From a virus: 24,671 nucleotides of DNA. The stretch covers positions 1 to 24,671 of IMG/VR virus record IMGVR_UViG_3300027541_000320. One strand, given 5' to 3'. The translations under genes were made by a program, and so were the position numbers. Under the pieces are notes generated by a model that saw only the letters and a program-made list of their open reading frames with translations, was not told where the DNA came from and did no database searches. Each line of letters starts with the position of its first letter. The first letter of the stretch is position 1. This document shows, one piece after another, positions 19,694 through 24,671 of this stretch.

Positions 19694-19730
19694 TCGTTTC
19701 ACCAACAACCAACCACGAAAGGTGAACTCG

Positions 19731-19916
19731 ATGCAAGACGACTTTTACATCACGGTGAACGACGGCAATGCCGTCATCATCAGCCCCAACGAGGAATACA
19801 TCTCGATGGGCGTGCACATTCGAGGCGGCAGCGTTCGGATCGACATGACACCCCAGCAGGCCCAGGAACTGATCGAGGCCATTGCAAACACCATGAACAC
19901 AAAGGAGACAGCATGA
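19731..19916 (+). CDS. Small first protein of the rightward operon
   Basis: 61 aa; the ATG at 19731 follows AAAGGTG at good spacing, and an earlier in-frame ATG overlaps the promoter and is unlikely. The product is beta-rich at first (FYITVNDGNAVIISPNEEYI, GVHIRGGSVRIDMTPQQ) and ends in a helix (AQELIEAIANTMN). The pattern is typical of small phage early proteins with no known role. Its stop overlaps the ERF start as ATGA. It may be a regulator or host-takeover protein; nothing in the sequence decides. Confidence 0.75.
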   Translation: MQDDFYITVNDGNAVIISPNEEYISMGVHIRGGSVRIDMTPQQAQELIEAIANTMNTKETA

Positions 19917-20491
19917 AAGAGATCGCAGCAGCATTGGTCAAGGCCCAGCGAGCATTCGGGCCTGCGCTTAAGACCAGCTCAAACCCCCACTTCAAGAGCC
20001 GCTACGCCGACCTGGCCGCATGCGTCGAGGCTGTCATGGATGGCCTGAACGCCAACGGCATCGCCTTGGTGCAGCAGACCCACGAATGCGAATCAGGCGT
20101 GATCGTCGAAACGGTCTTTGTCCACGAATCCGGGGAAACCTTCTCGGCTGGCAAGCTGCACGTGCCAGCGGTCAAACACGACGCCCAGGGCTACGGCAGC
20201 GCCCTGACCTACGCACGCCGCTACAGCCTGATGGCCGCCTGCGGTATCGCGCCAGAGGATGACGACGGCAACGCTGCCAGCAAGCGCACTCCTGCCCCGG
20301 TGCCGGGTTATGGTGAATACGAGGCCGAGACCCTGCCAGCCATGCGCGATGCCGCCATGCAAGGCAGCGAGGCACTGGCCGCAGCCTTCCAAGCATTGCC
20401 CAAGTCGGCGCACAAGGCCGCGTTCTGGCAAGCCCAAGGCCCAGCCCTCAAGAAGGCTGCAAAGGCCGCTGACGAGCAGGAGGCAGCATGA
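19913..20491 (+). CDS. erf: ERF-family single-strand annealing recombinase
   Basis: 192 aa, similar to P22 Erf (204 aa), which anneals complementary single strands and forms rings. The N-terminal core has ALVKAQRAFGPALKTSSNPH then FKSRYADLAACVEAVMDGLN, GIALVQQTHE, and the family signature QGYGSALTYARRYSLMAACG followed by IAPEDDDGNAA. The C-terminal part is Ala/Lys-rich helix (AFQALPKSAHKAAFWQAQGP). AAAGGAG precedes the ATG. It overlaps both neighbours as ATGA and works with the exonuclease that follows, as in Red-like systems. Confidence 0.95.
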   Translation: MKEIAAALVKAQRAFGPALKTSSNPHFKSRYADLAACVEAVMDGLNANGIALVQQTHECESGVIVETVFVHESGETFSAGKLHVPAVKHDAQGYGSALTYARRYSLMAACGIAPEDDDGNAASKRTPAPVPGYGEYEAETLPAMRDAAMQGSEALAAAFQALPKSAHKAAFWQAQGPALKKAAKAADEQEAA

Positions 20492-21114
20492 GAATCATCA
20501 CAGCCGAGCAAGGCACAGAAGAATGGAAGCAGGCGCGTGTTGGCGTGCCGTCCGGCTCCAAGTTCAGCGACATCATGGCCAAGGGTGGTGGAGCAACCCG
20601 CGCCACCTACCTGACGGCCTTGGCCTTGGAGCGCATCACCGGGGTGCGTGACGAGTTCAAGACCACGTTTGCAATGGAGCAAGGAACAGAGCGCGAGCCG
20701 CTGGCCAGATCAGCTTACGAGGCGCACACAGGCAGCCTGGTGGAGGAAATCGGCTTCTGCATGCACGACACCATGCAGGTCGGCGTCAGCCCTGACGGCC
20801 TGGTCGGCAAAAACGGTATGACCGAATACAAGTGCCCGATGCCAAAAACCCACCTGGAGTATTTGCGCCTGGAGCCAGGCAAGTGCCCGACAGCCTACCG
20901 CTGGCAGGTGCAAGGCCAGCTTTGGATTGCAGAGCGCGAATGGTGCGACTTCGTGTCCTACAACCCAGACTTTCCAGAAAACGCGCAAATGGTAATTCGC
21001 CGGGTCGTGCGTGACGACAAGGCCATCAAGGAACTGGAGACCGAGGTGGTGAAGTTCCTGGAAGACATAGAGCGCGAGGTCGAGTTCATCAAGTCTTACA
21101 AGGACGCATCATGA
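20488..21114 (+). CDS. YqaJ/lambda-Exo-like recombination exonuclease
   Basis: 208 aa of the YqaJ viral recombinase group, a PD-(D/E)XK 5'-3' exonuclease that resects dsDNA ends for annealing. The start ITAEQGTEEWKQARVGVPSG (lambda QGTDAWHQARLGVVTASK-like), E70 in GTEREPLAR, D103 in GVSPDGLVG and the E113-x-K115 pair in TEYKCP are the catalytic pieces. The rest of the fold is intact through YRWQVQGQLWIAEREWCDFV then SYNPDFPEN. It overlaps the ERF gene as ATGA and forms an Exo-annealase pair with it. Confidence 0.95.
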   Translation: MRIITAEQGTEEWKQARVGVPSGSKFSDIMAKGGGATRATYLTALALERITGVRDEFKTTFAMEQGTEREPLARSAYEAHTGSLVEEIGFCMHDTMQVGVSPDGLVGKNGMTEYKCPMPKTHLEYLRLEPGKCPTAYRWQVQGQLWIAEREWCDFVSYNPDFPENAQMVIRRVVRDDKAIKELETEVVKFLEDIEREVEFIKSYKDAS

Positions 21115-21407
21115 GCAATATCACAGCAACAGCTTCAGTAAATATGACGCCTGAGATGATGGCTCAAGCATTTTGGAGCATGGGATCTGATCTGCAAGTT
21201 GCATTTTTTGACGAACTTGCATCAATCATCCAGCACGATCACGTTTCTGGAAATAAAAGCGCATACAGCCTTGGAGAGCTTCAATGGTTTTTTGTTGGCG
21301 ATGAATTGCTCAAACAGAAGAACAAGAAGGCACGCGACATGCTGATGACCATGGCAGCGCCACTCTACCTTCACACACTGGCTTATGTTGAAGGTGGTGC
21401 AGCATGA
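21111..21407 (+). CDS. Conserved small phage protein
   Basis: 98 aa. No motif I can name. The sequence is helical with MTPEMMAQAFWSMGSDLQVA, FFDELASIIQHD, LGELQWFFVGDELLKQKN and MLMTMAAPLYLHTLAY. The pattern SxDLQxxFFxxLAxxxxxxxxxxxxSAYSLGExQWxxVGDEL is known to me from hypothetical proteins in phage recombination operons. It overlaps the exonuclease gene and the next small gene as ATGA, so it belongs to the same translational chain. Codons are more AT-rich than in the flanking genes. Confidence 0.75.
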   Translation: MSNITATASVNMTPEMMAQAFWSMGSDLQVAFFDELASIIQHDHVSGNKSAYSLGELQWFFVGDELLKQKNKKARDMLMTMAAPLYLHTLAYVEGGAA

Positions 21408-21493
21408 ACGGCCGCGACCTTCGAGACGCTGGCATCGCTCGCGTGTCCATTGGCCGCGAGGAATGGATCGCCAAGCAAAAAGGAGCGCAGTGA
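21404..21493 (+). CDS. 29-aa protein, perhaps a shortened relative of a larger family
   Basis: A tiny gene with AAGGTGG before its ATG; it overlaps the preceding stop as ATGA and the next start as TGATG. The product begins MNGRDLRDAGIARVS and ends EEWIAKQKGAQ. The opening MNGxxLRDxGIxxV...W is one I recall at the start of phage proteins of about 80-120 residues, which here stop at 29. It is either a true micro-protein or the remains of a larger gene. The overlaps and ribosome site favour translation. Function unknown. Confidence 0.55.
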   Translation: MNGRDLRDAGIARVSIGREEWIAKQKGAQ

Positions 21494-21729
21494 TGGCAAT
21501 GGCGGACTACAGACAGTGCGACGTATGCGGATGCAAAGCCTTCTACGATGCAAATCTAAATTACGAATGGCCTGACAAGAACGGTAATGGTTCTTGGGGC
21601 CAAAAGATCGAAAAGGACGAGCTGGTAAAGGACTGCAATCACAAACTGGATAACCTCGGTGACTGGGCCGTGCTCTGTACTGATTGCATCAAAACGCACA
21701 AGCTCGTGATATTGCCGATTGAATCTTAA
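21493..21729 (+). CDS. Small zinc-finger-like phage protein
   Basis: 78 aa, with AAGGAG before its ATG. A Cys pair near the start (YRQCDVCGCKAF) and one near the end (AVLCTDCIKTHKL) make a CxxC...CxxC site likely to hold zinc. Between them the chain is hydrophilic (YEWPDKNGNGSWGQKIEKDE, CNHKLDNLGDW). The closing LGDWAVLCxxCIKTHKL is familiar from small phage proteins without a known role. It starts as TGATG with the previous gene and is followed, after 17 nt, by the HNH gene. Confidence 0.75.
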   Translation: MAMADYRQCDVCGCKAFYDANLNYEWPDKNGNGSWGQKIEKDELVKDCNHKLDNLGDWAVLCTDCIKTHKLVILPIES

Positions 21730-21746
21730 TCAACAGGAGAGCAGAC

Positions 21747-22232
21747 ATGAACAAGTCAGAAATCACAGAACTCCTTGAGTATCGAGACGGTCACTTGATC
21801 TGGAAGGTAGATCGAAACAACAAAGCAAAAGCAGGACAAAAGGCCGGGTTTTTGCACAACCGTGGATATTGGCAGGTCGCGATTAAAGGCGAGAAACATC
21901 TGGCGCATCGGGTGATATTTTTCCTGCATCACGACTATTGGCCAGAGGAAGTCGACCACATCAACGGCAACAAGCTGGACAACAGGATTGAGAATCTTCG
22001 CCCTGCTACACGCGCCTGCAATGAGTGGAACCAAGCGATGCGATCAACAAACACATCTGGCGTCAAGAATGTTGATTGGCATAAGGCAAAAGAGAAATGG
22101 CGCGTTCGGATTCGAGTCAAAACGCAGCGGATATTCATCGGTCATTTTGATGACCTAGAACTTGCGAAACAGGCCGCCATAAAAGCAAGGGGAACCCTTC
22201 ATGGCGAATTTGCCAATCACGGAATCATTTAA
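21747..22232 (+). CDS. HNH homing endonuclease with C-terminal AP2 domain
   Basis: 161 aa, with AGGAG before the ATG. The HNH_3 core has AHRVIFFLHHDYWP (H54), EVDHINGNKLDNRIENLRPA (D70-H71, N79) and the AP2-like end TSGVKNVDWHKAKEKWRVRI then FIGHFDDLELAKQAAIKA. It has the same architecture as the gene at 480-959, although the proteins differ at most positions, so they arrived separately. It stands between the zinc-finger-like gene and SSB, and unlike most of the operon does not overlap its neighbours, as expected for an insertion. No separate promoter is clear. Confidence 0.92.
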   Translation: MNKSEITELLEYRDGHLIWKVDRNNKAKAGQKAGFLHNRGYWQVAIKGEKHLAHRVIFFLHHDYWPEEVDHINGNKLDNRIENLRPATRACNEWNQAMRSTNTSGVKNVDWHKAKEKWRVRIRVKTQRIFIGHFDDLELAKQAAIKARGTLHGEFANHGII

Positions 22233-22254
22233 TCACTTCACAAAGGAGCACGGT

Positions 22255-22671
22255 ATGAAAGCGAATGGACTGGCACGCATCGGCAAAGACGCCGAGGTGC
22301 GATACACACCAGGCGGTGCAGCGGTGGCCAACGTCTCGCTGGCGTTCACCTACGGCAAAAAAGGTGACGATGGCAAGCGCCCGACACAATGGGTTGACGC
22401 CTCGCTGTGGGGCCAGCGGGTGGAATCGCTCACGCCGTACCTGACCAAAGGCAAGCAGATCGTGGCCTACCTGGAGGACGTGCACATCCAGACCTACACC
22501 AAAGGCGACGGCACGCAGGCCAGCAAGATGGCAGCACGCATTGCAGACCTGGAGTTTGTGGCCGGTGGTGAGCAGGCAGAGAGCCAGCCGAGACAGCAGC
22601 CAAAGCCACAGGCAGCACCACAGTCGCAAGGCTCCGGCTTTGACGACATGGACGACGATATTCCCTTCTGA
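22255..22671 (+). CDS. ssb: Single-stranded DNA-binding protein
   Basis: 138 aa. The OB-fold comes first (NGLARIGKDAEVRYTPGGAA, VANVSLAFTYGKKG, TQWVDASLWGQRVESLTPYL, KGKQIVAYLEDVHIQTYTK), then a Gln/Pro-rich tail (ESQPRQQPKPQAAPQSQ) and the acidic tip DDMDDDIPF, through which SSBs recruit partners. AAAGGAG precedes the ATG at 22255. It serves the ERF/exonuclease pair in the same operon and likely contacts NinB. The acidic tip agrees with interaction-competent bacterial SSBs. Confidence 0.95.
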   Translation: MKANGLARIGKDAEVRYTPGGAAVANVSLAFTYGKKGDDGKRPTQWVDASLWGQRVESLTPYLTKGKQIVAYLEDVHIQTYTKGDGTQASKMAARIADLEFVAGGEQAESQPRQQPKPQAAPQSQGSGFDDMDDDIPF

Positions 22672-22685
22672 CAACTGGAGCAACC

Positions 22686-22913
22686 ATGAGCACACGCATC
22701 TACCTGGTCACCGACGTGGAGACCAACAAACACCGCCTGATTCGCGCAGGCAACCAGGCCCAGGCCATTCGGCACGCCGCCCAGACCCGCTTCGACATCG
22801 AGGTGGCCGGCCAAGATGATCTGGTGAGCCTGCTGACCAGTGGCATTCCGGTCGAGCTGGCCGGTGGGCCTGCAACAGCAGATATGTTTGAAGACGCAAA
22901 GGAGGCAGCATGA
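22686..22913 (+). CDS. Conserved small phage protein
   Basis: 75 aa, with CTGGAG before the ATG, 14 nt after SSB. The product starts TRIYLVTDVETNKHRLIRAG then NQAQAIRHAAQTRFDIEVAG, followed by DDLVSLLTSGIPVELAG. This pattern, a strand-helix layout with RIYLVTDxxTxxxRLVxAxNxAQAxRHxA, is one I know from small proteins following SSB in Burkholderiales phages. No role is established. Its stop overlaps the next start as ATGA. Confidence 0.8.
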   Translation: MSTRIYLVTDVETNKHRLIRAGNQAQAIRHAAQTRFDIEVAGQDDLVSLLTSGIPVELAGGPATADMFEDAKEAA

Positions 22914-23278
22914 TCGAAGGACTCAATTACGCTGGAGCCATTCAAGGCGGAATTTCTCAACCAGAAGCGTTCCGTCAAAAAATGGAATACGAAACCCAAA
23001 TGAAGCAGCATCTTGGGGCAGAGCAGCGCCGCGAGGGACAACTGACACGACAACTTCAGCACCTTGAAAAAAACGTTAGCGCCTTGTGCAGTGTCGTTGA
23101 TGATCTGAATACAAAACTGAGTCCGCTTACTGTTTCTGTCCCAGAGAAAGAGCAAGCTGGATACGCACATGACGCCACACCGAGCAGCGAGGTGGCCTCA
23201 TTCCTTGAGCGCATGAATGGACAGATATTGCTTGTGATTCGACGCCTCAACAGCACAACCAGAGAGATTGACCTATGA
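22910..23278 (+). CDS. Coiled-coil phage protein of unknown role
   Basis: 122 aa, with AAAGGAGG before the ATG. After a short start (EGLNYAGAIQGGISQPEAFR) the centre is a predicted coiled coil with two segments (YETQMKQHLGAEQRREGQLT, RQLQHLEKNVSALCSVVDDL), then a loop and a C-terminal helix (EVASFLERMNGQILLVIRRL). No motif I can name. Overlaps with both neighbours are ATGA, and the next gene encodes an Arc-like protein. Codons are more AT-rich than in the following genes. Confidence 0.7.
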   Translation: MIEGLNYAGAIQGGISQPEAFRQKMEYETQMKQHLGAEQRREGQLTRQLQHLEKNVSALCSVVDDLNTKLSPLTVSVPEKEQAGYAHDATPSSEVASFLERMNGQILLVIRRLNSTTREIDL

Positions 23279-23427
23279 CCAGCAAGAACAAGACCCAATA
23301 CGTGACCGTCCGCCTGCCGGACGAGATCATGGCCAAGCTCAAGGCCGAGGCCGAGCGCAACACGCGCAGCCTGAGCGCCCAGGTGCTGCACTACATCCGG
23401 CTGGAGCTGGACAAGGTGAAGTCATGA
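23275..23427 (+). CDS. Arc-like ribbon-helix-helix regulator
   Basis: 50 aa, very close in length and plan to P22 Arc (53 aa). The strand KTQYVTVRLPDEI is followed by helix 1 (MAKLKAEAERN), the turn NTRSLSAQ and helix 2 (VLHYIRLELDKVK). Alternating residues of the strand (QYVTVRL) would enter the major groove in a dimer. Arc in P22 represses the ant operon; the target here is not known and I saw no matching operator. The start overlaps the preceding stop as ATGA. Confidence 0.88.
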   Translation: MTSKNKTQYVTVRLPDEIMAKLKAEAERNTRSLSAQVLHYIRLELDKVKS

Positions 23428-23552
23428 GGCGCGGCTGGCAATTCGACGTGGAGTGGTTCAAGCGTCGCTGGCCACTGTTCGCCGTCGGCATCGAGGACAA
23501 TGAATTCATCCTGCGTTTGTGGGTGATCGAGATCACTGTCTGGAGATACTGA
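23424..23552 (+). CDS. 42-aa phage protein
   Basis: A short gene that starts as ATGA with the Arc-like gene and ends as TGATG with the next. The product is rich in aromatic and basic residues (MRRGWQFDVEWFKRRWPLFA) and ends NEFILRLWVIEITVWRY. The second half is hydrophobic and could be a short amphipathic strand pair or a weak membrane contact, though charged residues interrupt it. I recognise no family. The tight overlaps and GC-rich codons support that it is translated. Confidence 0.55.
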   Translation: MRRGWQFDVEWFKRRWPLFAVGIEDNEFILRLWVIEITVWRY

Positions 23553-23707
23553 TGGACAAAAACAGGCACATGCTCATGGCGTACCTCAAGCCATCGAAAA
23601 TGCACCTGGCCGTCTGCAAGGCCGCTGGCTGCGGGTGCCGTCCCGCGCTGGCGGTCTTTTTTGACCGAGTGGAAAAAACATTCAGCATTTTGGAGTTCAA
23701 GCCATGA
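23552..23707 (+). CDS. 51-aa cysteine-containing phage protein
   Basis: A short gene in the coupled chain, starting as TGATG and ending as ATGA. The product has MLMAYLKPSKMHLAVC, then AAGCGCRPALAVFFDR and a C-terminal strand (TFSILEFKP). Three cysteines (CKAAGCGC) lie close together and could bind metal, but one more ligand would be needed. No family recognised. The start at 23552 is chosen because it overlaps the previous stop; an upstream in-frame ATG would lie inside the previous gene. Confidence 0.55.
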   Translation: MDKNRHMLMAYLKPSKMHLAVCKAAGCGCRPALAVFFDRVEKTFSILEFKP

Positions 23708-24255
23708 ATGAAAACGAAGCCAAGCTGGACATGCTGGTGGCCGAGCTGGACTACGAGAACCGGCTCCTACGCGCCAGAAACGACCGCTTGATGCGTGAAA
23801 CCGAGGCGACCAACTTCGACCGCACAGCGGCCTGGCTGAAGGCATGCGGCAAGGAGCAGCTGAACCCTGCGCACCTGTCCGTCCAGATCGGTGTGCACTT
23901 CGAGGAAATCGTCGAGCTGCTGGAGTGCATCGAGACCGACTGCGTGGAGGACAACGAATCGCTCTGGTGCATTGCCGACGATCTGCGCCTGATCGCCACC
24001 AGTCTCAAGAAGGCCACCACCCAAGCCTTCATCAAGACCGGCAGGGAAGTGGACGCGCTGGACGCCTTGTGCGACACCGAGGTGACCGGCAACGGCATCG
24101 CCTACCTTGCAGACTTCGACAAGAACGGAGCCGACAAGGAGGTTCTGGCCAGCAACGAGTCCAAGCTGGTGGATGGCAAGCCGGTGCTGCTGCCAGGCGG
24201 CAAGATCGGGAAGGGGCCGAACTACAAAGCGCCAGAGCTGGAGAAGTTTGTGTGA
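23704..24255 (+). CDS. MazG-like nucleotide pyrophosphohydrolase
   Basis: 183 aa. After a coiled-coil start (residues 5-35), the core has the metal-binding EExxE motif in VHFEEIVELLECIE (E67, E68, E71) and the partner motif DALDALCDTEVTGNGIAYLA (D120, D124), the signature of the all-alpha MazG/HisE (PRA-PH) group that removes pyrophosphate from nucleotides. The C-terminal SNESKLVDGKPVLL then GGKIGKGPNYKAPELEKF matches family ends I know from phages (KGPNYxxPEL). Phage MazG-like enzymes may cleanse dNTP pools or lower alarmone; substrate unknown. It overlaps both neighbours. Confidence 0.85.
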   Translation: MNENEAKLDMLVAELDYENRLLRARNDRLMRETEATNFDRTAAWLKACGKEQLNPAHLSVQIGVHFEEIVELLECIETDCVEDNESLWCIADDLRLIATSLKKATTQAFIKTGREVDALDALCDTEVTGNGIAYLADFDKNGADKEVLASNESKLVDGKPVLLPGGKIGKGPNYKAPELEKFV

Positions 24256-24671
24256 AGCGCAAGTGGACAAAGCGTTACACCATGATGGATGAGCTCCTGG
24301 CCAGTCCGACCGAGCCTTTGCCACAGGCTTGGCGGACGCACCAGCTCACCAAGATGTACCAAGGCCTGCATCAGCTTGAGCAAGGCGAAGATCCGCAGCC
24401 AAACGACTGGCGACTGGTTTCGGACGCAGTGAATCTGGTCGAGACGCTGGTGGTGGAGATGAAGATCTGCGAGGATGCCAACGGCCTGCTGATGGACGCC
24501 ATCACAGCCTTGGCCAAGGCAGGCAAGCGCAGCAAGGCCGGGCAAGGCCTGCGATTGGACGGTGAAGGCATCGTGGCCGTGCGCTCGATCCTGCGCGACT
24601 ACGCCGAGCTGCTGGACGTGCTGCCAGCCAGGACGATGGTGCGCTGCCACCGGCTGACCGAGAAACGCATC
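24252..24671 (+). CDS. Conserved phage protein (cut by window edge)
   Basis: 140 codons visible, running off the right edge. It starts at a GTG that overlaps the preceding stop (GTGA). The product has KRKWTKRYTMMDELLASPTE, PLPQAWRTHQLTKMYQGLHQ, DWRLVSDAVNLVETLVV, GLLMDAITALAKAGKRS, LRLDGEGIVAVRSILRDYAE then LLDVLPARTMVRCHRLTEKR. I know this as a common, well-conserved but uncharacterised protein in phages of Burkholderiales. It is helical with no catalytic motif. The region after the edge may hold the repressor, integrase or lysis genes missing here. Confidence 0.8.
   Translation, partial: MKRKWTKRYTMMDELLASPTEPLPQAWRTHQLTKMYQGLHQLEQGEDPQPNDWRLVSDAVNLVETLVVEMKICEDANGLLMDAITALAKAGKRSKAGQGLRLDGEGIVAVRSILRDYAELLDVLPARTMVRCHRLTEKRI

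Noticed and set aside
480-22232. The two HNH-AP2 genes considered as a DNA-level repeat
   Set aside because: They share domains and order, but the proteins differ at most positions and I saw no long identical DNA stretch.
1-24671. tRNA, rRNA, riboswitch or insertion sequence
   Set aside because: I found no cloverleaf-like sequence, no transposase and no terminal inverted repeats. A tRNA-detection run was not possible here.

Overview
This window is part of a tailed-phage or prophage genome, most likely a short-tailed P22/Sf6-like podovirus. Direct relatives of P22 gp1 (portal), gp8 (scaffold), gp5 (coat), gp4 and gp10 (tail accessory factors) occur in P22 order, and the small terminase resembles Sf6 gp1. 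The codons are fairly GC-rich, and several accessory proteins resemble ones I know from phages of Burkholderiales (Comamonadaceae/Burkholderiaceae). That host is an inference from memory and was not tested. The window holds no lysis cassette, integrase, CI-like repressor, tRNA or CRISPR array.

Layout. (1) Positions 1-12,633, minus strand: the virion block, read from right to left as TerS, TerL, portal, scaffold, coat, a GC hairpin terminator, three small basic proteins, gp4-like, two small proteins, gp10-like, a fibre-like protein, two small proteins, and the start of a gene cut by the left edge. One HNH/AP2 endonuclease gene (480-959) is inserted on the opposite strand with its own promoter candidate. 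(2) Positions 12,614-14,192, minus strand: an accessory block between RusA and TerS. It holds a NUMOD4-HNH endonuclease, a C5-cytosine methyltransferase that carries a second long open frame over almost its whole length, a near-consensus sigma-70 promoter, and a 22-codon stump of a ParB-like gene. (3) Positions 14,189-19,607, minus strand: a dense chain of overlapping genes for replication and recombination. They include an HTH protein, an HNH nuclease, an O-like replication protein with 11-bp-phased ACGCGT iterons inside its gene, a DUF6475-like protein, NinB, a Ref-like nuclease, RusA and several very small proteins. (4) Positions 19,608-19,730: the divergent control region, with repeated GTGCAA/TTGCAC sites and an extended -10 promoter. 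(5) Positions 19,731-24,671, plus strand: the early recombination operon, with an ERF annealing protein, YqaJ-type exonuclease and SSB, followed by small proteins, an Arc-like ribbon-helix-helix protein, a MazG-like pyrophosphohydrolase and a conserved phage gene cut by the right edge.

How it works together. ERF, YqaJ exonuclease and SSB (rightward) and NinB, Ref-like nuclease and RusA (leftward) make a complete phage recombination set: resection, annealing and junction resolution. The O-like protein and its iterons are the likely origin. Concatemers would then be packaged by TerS/TerL into a P22-like capsid. Most genes overlap by ATGA or TGATG, so translation is probably coupled along each operon.

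The most interesting points are: the methyltransferase gene with two full-length frames that start 4 nt apart and share a nine-G run; the ParB stump ended by an HNH cassette whose promoter lies in the stump's last codons; the 11-bp-phased iteron array next to a 40-nt polypyrimidine tract; and five homing-type HNH genes in under 25 kb.
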